Origin: Rhodococcus spongiicola
GTDB taxonomy: Bacteria; Actinomycetota; Actinomycetes; Mycobacteriales; Mycobacteriaceae
Direction of reading: 5' to 3'
Length of the DNA stretch: 64,000 bases
Assembly (NCBI RefSeq): GCF_004011835.1
Contig: NZ_RKLN01000001.1
Span: forward strand, 496,001 to 560,000
The position numbers were made by a program, and so were the translations under genes. The notes under the pieces are model-generated. The model had not been told where the DNA came from, did no database searches, and was given only the letters and a program-made list of their open reading frames with translations. This document shows positions 1 through 11,266 of the stretch, piece by piece (the stretch's first letter is position 1; every line of letters starts with the position of its first letter).

Positions 1-1
1 C

Positions 2-1000
2 GCCCAGCTGGGTGTGCTGATCAAGGGTCCGGAGGTGCTCGAGACCACGCGGGGCGTCGACACCATCGTGCTCGACAAGACAGGCACCGTCACCACCGGC
101 AAGATGACGCTCGTTGACGTGATCACCACCGATGGCGTCGACCGTGACGAGGCACTGCGACTGGTTGGCGCCCTCGAGAACGCATCCGAGCACCCGATCG
201 CGCAGGCAGTCGCCACCGGCGCAACCGACAACGTCGGACCGCTACCCGCCGTGGAGGACTTCGTCAACGTCGAGGGCAAGGGTGTGCAGGGTGTGGTCGA
301 CGGCCACGCCGTCGTCGCCGGGCGGGAGGCGCTGCTGGCCGACTGGTCACTGCACCTGCCGGACGACCTCGCCCGCGCCAAGCTTGAGGCCGAGAAGCTG
401 GGCCGGACCGCGATCGCGGCCGGATGGGACGGCAGAGCTCGTGCGGTGTTCGTGGTCGCCGACGCCATCAAGGACACCAGCGCCGAAGCGGTGCGACGCT
501 TCAGGGCACTGGGCCTGACCCCGGTGCTGCTGACCGGCGACAACGAAGTGGTCGCCCGGACTGTCGCAGCACAGGTCGGGATCGACAGCGTCATCGCCGA
601 GGTGTTGCCCGGTGACAAGGTCGATGCGGTCAAGGGACTGCAGGCCGACGGCAAGGTGGTCGCGATGGTCGGTGACGGCGTCAACGACGCGGCCGCACTC
701 GCGCAGGCCGACCTGGGCCTGGCGATGGGTACCGGCACCGACGTGGCGATCGAGGCCGCCGACATCACCCTGGTCCGCGGTGACCTTCGGGCGGCCGCCG
801 ACGCGATCGAGTTGTCCCGCAGAACCCTTCGCACGATCAAGGGCAATCTGTTCTGGGCCTTCGCCTACAACGTGGCGGCGATCCCGCTCGCGGCGGCAGG
901 CCTGCTGAACCCAATGCTCGCAGGTGCGGCGATGGCGTTCTCGAGCGTGTTCGTCGTCAGCAACAGCCTGCGGCTGCGGCGATTCAGCCCGTCCGCATAA
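2..1000 (+). CDS. Cu(I)-type P1B ATPase, C-terminal part (5' end cut)
   Basis: The reading frame is open from the first bases, so only the C-terminal half is present. It encodes an inner-membrane ATP-driven metal exporter. The phosphorylation motif [10 protein letters not shown] lies near the start, followed by the SEHPIAQAV nucleotide-binding motif, the TGDN and [10 protein letters not shown] hinge motifs, and two final membrane helices. The penultimate helix carries AYN and the last carries [17 protein letters not shown]; the YN and M-x2-SS residues are those that bind Cu(I) in CopA/CtpV-type (P1B-1) pumps. Copper is therefore the likely substrate, but the N-terminal metal-binding domain and CPC motif lie outside the window. 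A strong hairpin follows the stop. Confidence 0.93.
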   Translation, partial: AQLGVLIKGPEVLETTRGVDTIVLDKTGTVTTGKMTLVDVITTDGVDRDEALRLVGALENASEHPIAQAVATGATDNVGPLPAVEDFVNVEGKGVQGVVDGHAVVAGREALLADWSLHLPDDLARAKLEAEKLGRTAIAAGWDGRARAVFVVADAIKDTSAEAVRRFRALGLTPVLLTGDNEVVARTVAAQVGIDSVIAEVLPGDKVDAVKGLQADGKVVAMVGDGVNDAAALAQADLGLAMGTGTDVAIEAADITLVRGDLRAAADAIELSRRTLRTIKGNLFWAFAYNVAAIPLAAAGLLNPMLAGAAMAFSSVFVVSNSLRLRRFSPSA

Positions 1001-1014
1001 ACCGCGCGACAGTC

Positions 1015-1048
1015 GAAGGCCCGGAGGGAGCTATCCCTCCGGGCCTTC
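1015..1048. terminator. Perfect 15-bp hairpin, bidirectional terminator
   Basis: Arms 1015-1029 and 1034-1048 are perfectly complementary around a 4-nt loop (GCTA). It sits between the convergent ATPase gene and the first LppU-like gene and could end both transcripts. There is no U-tract, as is usual in high-GC actinobacteria. Confidence 0.8.
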
Positions 1049-1061
1049 CCGCTGTCCGCTG

Positions 1062-1664
1062 CTACGCGCGAACCGTTTCGGCACAGACCGTGAACAGGCG
1101 TTCGTCGTAGACGAACCCTCCCTCCGGGCACACCGTGGGATCGGAGACACCCTCGATGATCTCTGTCACCCGCTCGACGCTGGACGCGTTCGGGTCGTCG
1201 CAGTCCACACGCTGCGGATCGTCGTCGTTGGTGGCGGGCAGGCTCATGCACCCGCCCTCGACCCAATCGACGTCGAGACACAGGACGCCGACATCACTGC
1301 CGAACATGCTCTCGGAGTAGATCTGGTCGACGTCCGACGGACACTGCTCGGAGTCCTTCGCCTTGGCCACCACCTTGTAGTTGGACCCCTCGCTGGCGCA
1401 GACAGCTTCGGCGATCGTTGCGGAATCCATGGTTCCACCCAGACGCACGCAGTCACCGATCTCGACATCGAGGTCGACCCGGCCACCACGGTCGCTGCCT
1501 TCCTGGCCCGCGATTGCCGATTCCGACGTGCTCGGTGAGGAGGACTCAGACGCTGCGTCTGCCGCCGTCGCCGTGCCCTCCGCGGATCCGCCGCAGGCCG
1601 CGGCCAGCATCGTCGCCGCCGCCACAGCGCCGGCACCGACCGATCGTCTCACTAACGTCCACAT
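1062..1664 (-). CDS. LppU-like lipoprotein, copy 1
   Basis: A 200-residue secreted lipoprotein. The N-terminus is a short basic segment, a hydrophobic stretch and the lipobox LAAAC near residue 24, then a Ser/Thr/Ala-rich linker. The mature domain has IGDCVRLGG, SNYKVVAKAK and eight conserved cysteines, a pattern I associate with the actinobacterial LppU/SCO3897 family; the cysteines are probably disulfide-bonded outside the membrane. Function is unknown. It is the promoter-distal of two tandem paralogues (the other is 1904-2503). Start MWTLVRRS matches the start of copy 2. Family assignment rests on remembered motifs. Confidence 0.85.
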   Translation of the reverse strand: MWTLVRRSVGAGAVAAATMLAAACGGSAEGTATAADAASESSSPSTSESAIAGQEGSDRGGRVDLDVEIGDCVRLGGTMDSATIAEAVCASEGSNYKVVAKAKDSEQCPSDVDQIYSESMFGSDVGVLCLDVDWVEGGCMSLPATNDDDPQRVDCDDPNASSVERVTEIIEGVSDPTVCPEGGFVYDERLFTVCAETVRA

Positions 1665-1740
1665 TGCTCGTCAAACCTTCCCCTCAACCACTCCGGCGGA
1701 GACCAAGCCCCGGCGATCGTTCACGCAGCGATCGCGCGCA

Positions 1741-1790
1741 TCATTGTGATAGAAGGAAACCGTTCGGCACGAATCGTGCAGGTCGAGCGG
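1741..1790. repeat. Duplicated upstream element, copy 1
   Basis: About 50 bases here, running from the CATTGTGATAGAAGG segment, recur at 2582-2631, each the same distance upstream of an LppU-like gene. It is the outer part of an approximately 840-bp tandem duplication that also carries gene, leader and terminator. Identity is higher than in much of the coding sequence, so it may include the promoter. Confidence 0.85.
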
Positions 1791-1852
1791 GCTACCAGGT
1801 CGAGCGGCTGGGGGGCGTTCGGTGCGGTTGCGGGGAGCCAAGCGATAAGCGA

Positions 1853-1888
1853 AGGCCCGGAGGGCGACGTTCGATCCCCTCCGGGCCT
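1853..1888 (-). terminator. 12-bp hairpin after LppU copy 2
   Basis: Arms AGGCCCGGAGGG (1853-1864) and its complement (1877-1888) enclose a 12-nt loop directly downstream of copy 2. The stem sequence resembles the one at 1015-1048 after copy 1, so the terminator was part of the duplicated unit. Confidence 0.75.
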
Positions 1889-1903
1889 GCCCACTGGTCG
1901 CGG

Positions 1904-2503
1904 CTACGCGCGAACCGTTTCGAGGCACACCGTGAACCGTCGTTCGTCGTAGATGAATCCTCCCTCCGAACACGGCTCGATGCCGGTAGCACCCTCGACT
2001 ATCTCTGCGACCCGATAGACATCACTCGCGTCCTGGTCGCCGCAGTCCACACGCTGCGGTTCGTCGTTGTCGCTTTCTGGAACGCTCATGCACTCGCCGA
2101 GCACCCAATCGACGTCGAGACACAGGACGCCGAGCTCGTTACCCAAAATGCTCTCGGAGTACCACTGGTCGACGTCCGACGGGCACTGCTCGGTCTCCTT
2201 CGCCTTGGCCACCACCTTGTAGTTGGACTCGACACTGCCGCAGGCAGCTTCGGCGATCGTGGCATCGTCCATGGTCCCACCCAGACGAACGCAGTCACCG
2301 ATCTCGACATCGAGGTCGACACTGCCGCCGCGGTCGCTGCCTTCCTGGCCGGCAGCCAACTCCGACGTGCTCGGCGAGGAGGACTCAGAGGCCGCGTCTG
2401 CCGCCGTCGCAGCGCCGTCCGCGGATCCGCCGCAAGCCGCGGCCAGCATCGTTGTCGCCGCCATGGCGCCTGCACCGGCCGATCTCTTCAGTAACGTCCA
2501 CAT
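1904..2503 (-). CDS. LppU-like lipoprotein, copy 2
   Basis: A 199-residue paralogue of the gene at 1062-1664 with the same layout: signal segment, lipobox LAAAC, Ser-rich linker (ASESSSPSTSE) and a Cys-rich domain with IGDCVRLGG and SNYKVVAKAK. All cysteines of copy 1 are kept. The longest frame starts at 2527, but the start at MWTLLKRS (2503) aligns with copy 1 and puts the basic residues at the very N-terminus. It lies between rsmA and copy 1, where many mycobacterial genomes have ispE after ksgA; no ispE is present here. Function unknown. Confidence 0.85.
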   Translation of the reverse strand: MWTLLKRSAGAGAMAATTMLAAACGGSADGAATAADAASESSSPSTSELAAGQEGSDRGGSVDLDVEIGDCVRLGGTMDDATIAEAACGSVESNYKVVAKAKETEQCPSDVDQWYSESILGNELGVLCLDVDWVLGECMSVPESDNDEPQRVDCGDQDASDVYRVAEIVEGATGIEPCSEGGFIYDERRFTVCLETVRA

Positions 2504-2581
2504 CCGCTCGTCAAACCTTCCCCTCAAACCACTCCGGCGGAGACCAGGCTCCGGCGATCGTTCACTCAGCGATCGCGCGCA

Positions 2582-2631
2582 TCATTGTGATAGAAGGAAA
2601 CCGTTCGGCACGAATCGTGCAGGTCGAGCGG
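2582..2631. repeat. Duplicated upstream element, copy 2
   Basis: Second copy of the element at 1741-1790, offset 841 bp. It abuts the 3' end of rsmA, so the duplication boundary lies close to the rsmA stop codon at 2649. Confidence 0.85.
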
Positions 2632-2648
2632 CCCAGCAGGTCGACCGG

Positions 2649-3548
2649 CTAGGAGGCCTTCGCCGCCGCAGCCAAGCGCACGAAGGCGGCAGCGTCGAGC
2701 TTCTCACCACGCGTGGAAGGTTCGATACTTGCGGCGACCAGACGTCGCTCCGCCTCCGCGGGCGATCCCGCCCACCCGGCGAGCGCAGCGCGAAGTGTCT
2801 TGCGACGCTGCGCAAACGCTGCGTCGATGACCTCGAAGACCCGACGCCGGTGTGCGGCGTCCAACGGCCAGGGCTCCTCGGTGTAGCGGTCGATGCGGAC
2901 CAGACCGGACTCCACCTGCGGCACGGGCCAGAACACGGCCCGTCCCACGGCTCCGGCACGCTTGACCGTGCCGAAGAAGTTGGCCTTCACGCTCGGCACG
3001 CCGTACACCTTGCTGCCCGGCGCTGCAGCGAGCCGGTCCGCAACCTCGGACTGCACCATCACGAGCGCGGTGCGCACCCCGGGGAACTCGGCGAACAGAT
3101 GCAGGAGCACCGGCACCGCGACGTTGTAAGGCAAGTTCGCGACCAGTGCGGTGGGCTCGCCGGGAACGTCTTGGGGCATCACCCGCATCGCATCGGCGCC
3201 GACCACGCTCAGCCGATCGGCCAGTTCGGGCGCACGATCGGCGACGGTCTCGGGTAGGCGCGCCGCCAGTCGGGGATCGATCTCGACGGCAACCACCTTG
3301 TCGACGACGTCGAGCAACGCCAGTGTCAGCGAGCCGAGACCCGGGCCGACCTCGAGCACGGTGTCCTGCGGGCCGACACCGGCCGACGTGACGATCCGGC
3401 GGACAGTGTTGGCGTCATGCACGAAGTTTTGGCCGAGTTGCTTGGTGGGGCGCACCCCGAATTCCTCGGCGAGGGTGCGAACCTCGGCGGGACCGAGCAG
3501 TGCGGCAAGTCCACGCGGTGAGGCAGGGGGCGGTGCGGCGTCTGACAC
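2649..3548 (-). CDS. rsmA: 16S rRNA (A1518/A1519) dimethyltransferase RsmA/KsgA
   Basis: A 299-residue class I SAM methyltransferase that dimethylates two adjacent adenines near the 3' end of 16S rRNA. Visible motifs: [17 protein letters not shown] (about 37-53), SAM-binding [15 protein letters not shown] (64-78), [10 protein letters not shown] (86-95) and the catalytic NLPY (138-141). The GTG start is 29 nt from the rpfB stop, in the conserved tatD-rpfB-ksgA order. A TAGGTT hexamer 6 nt before the GTG suggests it also has its own leaderless promoter. Length is normal for the family. Confidence 0.97.
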   Translation of the reverse strand: MSDAAPPPASPRGLAALLGPAEVRTLAEEFGVRPTKQLGQNFVHDANTVRRIVTSAGVGPQDTVLEVGPGLGSLTLALLDVVDKVVAVEIDPRLAARLPETVADRAPELADRLSVVGADAMRVMPQDVPGEPTALVANLPYNVAVPVLLHLFAEFPGVRTALVMVQSEVADRLAAAPGSKVYGVPSVKANFFGTVKRAGAVGRAVFWPVPQVESGLVRIDRYTEEPWPLDAAHRRRVFEVIDAAFAQRRKTLRAALAGWAGSPAEAERRLVAASIEPSTRGEKLDAAAFVRLAAAAKAS

Positions 3549-3554
3549 CCGACG

Positions 3555-3560
3555 AACCTA
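3555..3560 (-). promoter_or_regulatory. Putative -10 of leaderless rsmA
   Basis: TAGGTT on the minus strand, 6 nt before the GTG start, the spacing expected for transcription starting at the start codon. It lies in the short gap after rpfB, so rsmA may be made both by read-through and from its own promoter. Confidence 0.45.
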
Positions 3561-3577
3561 ACGCACGCAGCGAATGG

Positions 3578-5909
<2,332 letters not shown>

Positions 5910-6072
5910 CTATCCCGTGTCGGCCGCCACATTTCTTACACAAAGATCTCTACCACATCGCCTGTCGGCCACGAAATAGCCACGGTATTGCTGGCAGCCT
6001 GGGTGCCCACTCCTCATCCACAGATGCGGGATCCCGTGTGTAACGGTCAGAAATGGGCGGAGCGGCCGAGCG

Positions 6073-6912
6073 TCAGCTGCGCGACGGCAGCCGGTAGACC
6101 CGCTCGGCCGTCGCTGTCGACTCCTTGGCCAGCTCGACCGGATCCTCGCCACGCCCCTCGGCCAGCGCCCGCAACGTATACGGCAGGCAGTAGGGCTGGT
6201 TGGGTGCCCCGCGGAACGGATGAGGGGTCAGGAACGGCGCGTCGGTCTCGACCAACAACTGATCCGACGGGACCAGAAGCGCGGCCTCCCGCAACGCCTT
6301 CGCATTCTTGAAACTGACTGTGCCGGAGAAGCTCAGCACGTAACCGGCCTCGACGCAGGCTCGCGCCATCGCCGCATCGGACGAGAAGCAGTGGAAGATC
6401 ACCGTCTCGGGCGCGCCCTCCTCGTTCAAGACCCGCAGCAGGTCGGCGTCGGCCTCGCGGTTGTGGAGCATCAGCGGCTTTCCGAGACGCTTCGCGAGGT
6501 CGATGTGCCAGCGGAAACCATCTTCCTGCTCTTCCGGTGTGGCACAACCGTCGAGTTTGCCTGGCCAGTAGAGATCCAGCCCGGTCTCTCCGACCGCCAC
6601 CACCCGCGGGTCCGCGGCGAGGCGCTCGACCTCGGCTTTGGTGGCGTCGTCGAGTGCGTTTGCCCGCGTCGGGTGGAGCGCGACAGCCGCGAATACTCGG
6701 CTGTCCCAGTTCGCCGCGTCGACGGCGAACCGCGCGGCAGCCAGATCGTCGGCCACCGTGACAACCCGTTCGACGCCGACGGACTCTGCGCGGTCGACGA
6801 TCTCAGCCACCGTCGCGGCGTCAGTCGCACCACACGCGTCGAGGTGGGTGTGGGCGTCGACGAGTGGGAAGAGCGGCTCAGGCAGGTCCGGGGCAGGACG
6901 ATCTTTAGGCAC
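6073..6912 (-). CDS. tatD: TatD-family metal-dependent DNase
   Basis: A 279-residue TIM-barrel hydrolase of the TatD family (3'-5' exonuclease or deoxyribonuclease activity in studied members). Metal ligands are visible: H21 and H23 in VDAHTHLDA, E in VAVGETGLD, H in MLHNREAD, H in IFHCFSSD, and D in LLVETDAPFLTPHPFRG. The GTG start is separated by only 20 bp from metG on the other strand. A TACTCT hexamer 6 nt before the GTG fits a leaderless transcript. The metG / tatD-rpfB-ksgA neighbourhood is conserved in mycobacteria. Confidence 0.95.
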   Translation of the reverse strand: MPKDRPAPDLPEPLFPLVDAHTHLDACGATDAATVAEIVDRAESVGVERVVTVADDLAAARFAVDAANWDSRVFAAVALHPTRANALDDATKAEVERLAADPRVVAVGETGLDLYWPGKLDGCATPEEQEDGFRWHIDLAKRLGKPLMLHNREADADLLRVLNEEGAPETVIFHCFSSDAAMARACVEAGYVLSFSGTVSFKNAKALREAALLVPSDQLLVETDAPFLTPHPFRGAPNQPYCLPYTLRALAEGRGEDPVELAKESTATAERVYRLPSRS

Positions 6913-6917
6913 GTCGA

Positions 6918-6924
6918 TAGAGTA
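6918..6924. promoter_or_regulatory. Overlapping bidirectional -10 for tatD and metG
   Basis: The seven bases TAGAGTA read as TAGAGT on the plus strand (6918-6923, 9 nt before the metG ATG) and TACTCT on the minus strand (6924-6919, 6 nt before the tatD GTG). Both fit TANNNT. The two start codons are only 20 bp apart, so divergent transcription must begin almost at the start codons. Promoter function is inferred. Confidence 0.55.
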
Positions 6925-6932
6925 GGCGCACC

Positions 6933-8564
6933 ATGACTGCGCCCTCCTCGCCTGCCCAGCCGGCCGTGCCCTCCTCGCCTGCCCAGCCGGCCGTGCCCTC
7001 CTCGCCTGCCCAACCGGACCGGCCCCCGTTCTATCTGACGACCGCCATTGCGTACCCCAACGGCGCCCCCCACATCGGGCATGCCTACGAGTACATCTCG
7101 TCGGACGCGATCGCGCGCTTCAAGCGCCTCGACGGATACGACGTGTTCTTTCTGACCGGTACCGACGAGCACGGGCTGAAGATGCAGCAGACCGCCTCCA
7201 AGGAGGGCATCGACGTCCGCGACCTCGCAGCGCGCAACTCGGACGTGTTCCAGGCGATGGACCAGGCCCTCGACATCTCGTACGACCGGTTCATCCGGAC
7301 GACGGATGCCGATCATCTCGAGGCGAGCAGGGCGATCTGGGAGCGCATGGTCGAGGCGGGCGACATTTACCTCGACACATACTCCGGCTGGTACTCGGTC
7401 CGCGACGAGGCCTTCCATGCCGAGGAAGAGACCACGATCCTCGACGACGGTTCGCGTATAGCCAACGAGACCGGCACACCCGTCGAGTGGACCGAGGAGT
7501 CGAACTACACGTTCCGACTGTCCAAGTACCAGGATCGCCTCCTCGCGCTGTACGAGGAAAACCCCGACTTCATCGCGCCGGCCACGCGCCGCAACGAGAT
7601 CCTCAGTTTCGTCAAGAGCGGACTGAAAGATCTGTCGATCTCGCGTACCACGTTCGACTGGGGCGTCCAGGTACCGGGAAACCCGGAACACGTCATGTAC
7701 GTGTGGGTCGATGCGCTCACCAACTATCTGACGGGCACCGGGTTCCCGGACACCGACTCGGAGACGTTCCGCAAGTACTGGCCGGCGAACCTGCACATCA
7801 TCGGCAAGGACATCACCCGGTTCCACACGGTGTACTGGCCGGCGTTCCTGATGTCGGCGGGCATCGAGCTGCCGGAGCGTGTCTTCGTCCACGGCTTCCT
7901 GTTCAACAGGGGCGAGAAGATGTCGAAGTCGGTCGGCAACGTCGTCGACCCACTCGCGATGGTGGAGCAGTACGGCCTCGACGCGGTCCGTTTCTTCCTG
8001 CTGCGCGAGATCTCGTACGGCCAGGACGGCAGCTACAGCCACGAGGCGATCGTCACCCGGATGAACGCGGACCTGGCGAACGAGCTGGGCAATCTGGCGC
8101 AGCGTTCACTGTCGATGGTCGCGAAGAACTGCGACGCACAGGTCCCGACACCCGGCGAGCTCACCGACGAGGACTGCGCACTGCTGGCGCAGGCGGATGC
8201 GCTACTAGAGAAGGTCCGCGCCGAGATCGACGTGCAGGCACTGCACCTCGCGTTGGACGCCATCTGGCAGGTACTGGGAGAGACCAACCGGTACTTCTCG
8301 CAGCAACAGCCCTGGGTACTGCGCAAGACCGACCCCGCCCGGATGGCGACGGTGCTGTACGTGACGCTCGAGGTGGTGCGCATCGTCGGCCTCCTCGTTC
8401 AGCCCGTGATGCCCGGATCCGCCGAGAAACTCCTCGACCTGGTCGGTCAAGCGCCCGACGCACGCACCTTCGCCGATCTCGGCACGCGCATCGCGCCCGG
8501 CGCGGCGCTGCCCAAACCAGTCGGCGTGTTCCCCCGCTACGTCGAGGAGTCGACTCCCGAGTGA
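6933..8564 (+). CDS. metG: Methionyl-tRNA synthetase
   Basis: A 543-residue class I aminoacyl-tRNA synthetase that charges tRNA-Met. The signature HIGH is at 47-50 ([13 protein letters not shown]) and KMSKS at 329-333, and TGTDEHGLK and [15 protein letters not shown] mark the Met-binding core. No C-terminal dimerisation domain is present; the length is that of the short actinobacterial type. Residues 4-28 are a 9-residue repeat (PSSPAQPAV) present about three times before the catalytic domain starts at [13 protein letters not shown]; this tail is unusual and probably disordered. A start nearer residue 30 is possible, but no better start codon is visible. Confidence 0.96.
   Translation: MTAPSSPAQPAVPSSPAQPAVPSSPAQPDRPPFYLTTAIAYPNGAPHIGHAYEYISSDAIARFKRLDGYDVFFLTGTDEHGLKMQQTASKEGIDVRDLAARNSDVFQAMDQALDISYDRFIRTTDADHLEASRAIWERMVEAGDIYLDTYSGWYSVRDEAFHAEEETTILDDGSRIANETGTPVEWTEESNYTFRLSKYQDRLLALYEENPDFIAPATRRNEILSFVKSGLKDLSISRTTFDWGVQVPGNPEHVMYVWVDALTNYLTGTGFPDTDSETFRKYWPANLHIIGKDITRFHTVYWPAFLMSAGIELPERVFVHGFLFNRGEKMSKSVGNVVDPLAMVEQYGLDAVRFFLLREISYGQDGSYSHEAIVTRMNADLANELGNLAQRSLSMVAKNCDAQVPTPGELTDEDCALLAQADALLEKVRAEIDVQALHLALDAIWQVLGETNRYFSQQQPWVLRKTDPARMATVLYVTLEVVRIVGLLVQPVMPGSAEKLLDLVGQAPDARTFADLGTRIAPGAALPKPVGVFPRYVEESTPE
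6941..7013 (+). repeat. 27-bp tandem repeat in metG 5' end
   Basis: Two perfect 27-bp units (6941-6967 and 6968-6994) and a third partial unit with one change encode PSSPAQPAV repeats. The unit is in frame, so copy-number changes would only alter the length of the N-terminal tail. Confidence 0.9.
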
Positions 8565-8642
8565 TCACTCCGAGCGGCCGCACCTAGTGGCGGCTCCGAC
8601 TGGCCGCTCCGACTGGCTCTGGGCGGCTCTGAGTGATCATTC
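8559..8642. repeat. Paired palindromes and short repeats between metG and next gene
   Basis: GAGTGATCACTC at 8559-8570 is a perfect palindrome containing the metG stop; GAGTGATCATTC recurs at 8631-8642 over the candidate GTG start of the next gene. Between them GCTCCGACTGGC occurs twice (8593-8604, 8606-8617). No terminator is evident. The role is unknown. Confidence 0.6.
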
Positions 8643-9886
8643 ACCGAAAGTTGTCGGTCCACCCGTGCACACTCGCACGCATGGGGAGAAATAGAACATA
8701 CTTTCGAACAGGGGATCGCCTCACCGACGTACCACCACGGCACCGATCGGCGGCCGGACTCATCACCGCGCTCGCCGGCGCATACGAGCGGGGCTGGCAG
8801 CCGGCCGACATCATGCATGTCACCCGTCGCGCGCTGGGAACCAGAACTGCCCCGACTGCTGCCGCCGCGCTGCTGTTCGAGGCACGCGCATCGCAGACAG
8901 AAGCGCTGGCGCCGCAGGACTGGCGTATGCAACTCTCACGGATCGCGGATGCAGAACCCGACGCGGCACGGTTCGCCGAGGGACTGCCGGCGCGCTGTGA
9001 GCCCGACGACTTCGCAACGGCCCTGGACGCGGTCGACTGGCAGATCGGGGTGCGCGAGTGGGTCGACCTGACGGCGCTTTGGCTCGAGTTCCCCCGCCTG
9101 AACCGGCTGTGCGAACCCCCGTCGGCGTGGCCTGACGTGCGAGTCCAACACCACGCACCCGACGCAAAGGCCACCGACCACAGAGCGCTGAGCAGGATCC
9201 GCCGACTGCTGGCCAAGGCCGAGGCCACCGAATTCGTCGAGGAAGCAGAGACACTCACGGCCAAGGCCCAGGACCTCATGACGCGATACGCCATAAGCGC
9301 CGCGCTCCTCGACAGCGTCGACAACAACGGCGTCGACCCGGTATCCCTCGCGGTGCGCAGCCACCGCATCCATCTCGACAACCCGTACGTACGGGAGAAA
9401 GTGCATCTACTGACGGCGATCGGCGAGGCGAACCGGGTACGGACGGTGTGGTTCGACAGGTTCGCGATCGCGACCGTCGTCGGCAGCCCAGTCGACCTCG
9501 AGCAGGTCGACCTGCTGTTCACGTCGCTGCTGGTCCAGGCGACCCGGGCGATGCATGCGGCTGGCGCGGACGAGCGGGGAACGTCCCGGACAGGGGCATT
9601 TCGCAAGGCGTTCCTATTCGGTTTCGCGGTGCGTATCGGTCAGCGACTAAAGGAGACCGACAGTCGCGCCACCGCCGAAGCCGCCGTGGACGCGAATGTG
9701 CGGATCGACGACCTGCTCCCGGTGTTGGCCATGCGCTCCGCGGCCGTCGACGCCGAGTTCGACCGGTTGTTCCCTGCCACCAGAGCGTCCGTAAGTCGAA
9801 GCGTCGACGCCGACGGATGGTTCGCCGGTCAGTCCGCCGCTGATCGCGCCTCGGTGGCAGCAGGCGAACGCCGGATCACCCGATGA
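8633..9886 (+). CDS. DUF2786-domain protein of unknown function
   Basis: A 417-residue cytoplasmic protein. The recognisable part is a DUF2786 segment at about 185-225 (LSRIRRLLAKAEATEFVEEAETLTAKAQDLMTRY split by short gaps), found in many actinobacterial and phage proteins of unknown role. The N-terminal half has a helical ALAGAYERGWQPADIMHVTRR region and the C-terminal half a region (VHLLTAIGEANRVRTVWFD) usual in this family. No signal peptide or membrane helix. Start is uncertain: GTG 8633 overlaps a palindrome, and ATG 8681 (MGRNRTYF) is an alternative; neither has a clear Shine-Dalgarno. Confidence 0.8.
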   Translation: MIIHRKLSVHPCTLARMGRNRTYFRTGDRLTDVPPRHRSAAGLITALAGAYERGWQPADIMHVTRRALGTRTAPTAAAALLFEARASQTEALAPQDWRMQLSRIADAEPDAARFAEGLPARCEPDDFATALDAVDWQIGVREWVDLTALWLEFPRLNRLCEPPSAWPDVRVQHHAPDAKATDHRALSRIRRLLAKAEATEFVEEAETLTAKAQDLMTRYAISAALLDSVDNNGVDPVSLAVRSHRIHLDNPYVREKVHLLTAIGEANRVRTVWFDRFAIATVVGSPVDLEQVDLLFTSLLVQATRAMHAAGADERGTSRTGAFRKAFLFGFAVRIGQRLKETDSRATAEAAVDANVRIDDLLPVLAMRSAAVDAEFDRLFPATRASVSRSVDADGWFAGQSAADRASVAAGERRITR

Positions 9887-9970
9887 CGCACTGCCGCACC
9901 GGGGGTGCGTGCCGGGTCGCCGCCGCGGACCGGTGCGGGCAGAACCGTCGGCCCATGGAAAGCTGGACCA

Positions 9971-11266
9971 ATGCGGATCGAGCGACTCGGAGACGGTGGT
10001 CGGGCCGCCGACGTGCTCCGGGCGCTGGCTCGGCGGGCTCGGTCGCGGCAGCTTCCACCGCCGGCCGGCCTGATCGGGCGATGGTTCGACACTGCGGCCG
10101 TCATCGCGCCCAGTGTCCGGGCGGAACCATGCGACCCCGACACCGCGTTCGCCCTCCCGCCACGCGTCACGCGTGAAGCTTCGTCAGCCGACGGACCACT
10201 CGTCGGCGGCGGATGGATCGGCTACCTCGGCTACCCCGACCGGAGAGGTGCACTGCCGGCCGCGGCCGGCGGCTGGACCGATCACGTCGTGCGCCTGGAC
10301 TCGTCGGGATGTTGGTGGTTCGAGAGCCTTCTGGACGAGCCGTGCCCCGACGACGTTGCTCGGGCGGTGCTCCGCCCGGAGGTTCCCCCTGCACCGTGGC
10401 ACATCGACTGGACCGAACCTGACCGGCATGCGCACCGCCGAGGCGTCGAGGACTGCCTCGACAGTATCGCCCGCGGAGACGTCTACCAGGCGTGCGTGTG
10501 CGCACGGTTCCACGGCTCGAGTTCGGGTCGACCCGTCGACTTCTTTTCCGAAGCGGTCGATCGGACCCGGCCCGCCCGTGCGGCTTTCGTGCAGGGTCGG
10601 TGGGGCGCCGTCGCCTCGCTGTCACCGGAACTCTTCCTCTCGCGGCGCGGCCGGACCGTCACCTCGAGCCCCATCAAGGGCACCCTCCCCCTCGACGCGG
10701 ATCCCGCGCTGCTGCGCAACTCGGTCAAGGATGTCGCCGAGAACGTGATGATCGTCGACCTCGTCCGCAACGATCTCGGAAGGGTCGCCGAACCGGGATC
10801 GGTCCGCGTGACCGATCTCTTGCGGGTCAAACCAGCTCCGGGGGTGTGGCATCTGGTCTCCACCGTGGCAGCGACGGTTCCCGACTCGGTCGACACCGGG
10901 GAGCTACTGAGGGCCACCTTCCCGCCGGCGTCTGTCACCGGGTGCCCCAAACACTCAGCTCGACAACTCCTCTCGGTCTGGGAACCGGACCCGCGCGGCG
11001 TCTATTGCGGCACGGTCGGAATGCACAGCCCCGTCGCGGGCCTCGAACTCAACGTCGCGATCCGCACGGTCGAGTTCGACGTGAACGGCGACGTGGGACT
11101 CGGCGTCGGCGGCGGGATCACGATCGATTCCGATCCCGACGCCGAATGGCAGGAATGCCTCGACAAAGCGAAGAGCATCGTGACACTCACGGCTCCACGC
11201 ACACACCACGCCCCAACTCAGGCATCTCGATGCTCCCGGACTGATCCGGTTCCGGTTCGGACGTAG
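9971..11266 (+). CDS. pabB: Aminodeoxychorismate synthase component I
   Basis: A 431-residue chorismate-binding enzyme of folate synthesis that aminates chorismate to 4-amino-4-deoxychorismate. The PIKGT motif, whose lysine forms the covalent intermediate in PabB (anthranilate synthase has PIAGT), is present, as are ARGDVYQACVCARF, ENVMIVDLVRNDLGR, SVTGCPK and GLGVGGGITIDSDP. Start ATG 9971 (MRIERLGDGG) is chosen over an upstream ATG-less extension rich in low-complexity codons. No pabA is adjacent. The last 80 nt overlap the 3' end of the convergent STAND-WD40 gene. Its C-terminal 25 residues look like a non-conserved tail. Confidence 0.93.
   Translation: MRIERLGDGGRAADVLRALARRARSRQLPPPAGLIGRWFDTAAVIAPSVRAEPCDPDTAFALPPRVTREASSADGPLVGGGWIGYLGYPDRRGALPAAAGGWTDHVVRLDSSGCWWFESLLDEPCPDDVARAVLRPEVPPAPWHIDWTEPDRHAHRRGVEDCLDSIARGDVYQACVCARFHGSSSGRPVDFFSEAVDRTRPARAAFVQGRWGAVASLSPELFLSRRGRTVTSSPIKGTLPLDADPALLRNSVKDVAENVMIVDLVRNDLGRVAEPGSVRVTDLLRVKPAPGVWHLVSTVAATVPDSVDTGELLRATFPPASVTGCPKHSARQLLSVWEPDPRGVYCGTVGMHSPVAGLELNVAIRTVEFDVNGDVGLGVGGGITIDSDPDAEWQECLDKAKSIVTLTAPRTHHAPTQASRCSRTDPVPVRT

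Noticed and set aside
6471-8042. 523-codon minus-strand frame opposite metG
   Set aside because: Shadow of metG and tatD; no start signal and low-complexity [10 protein letters not shown] repeats come from the metG tail.
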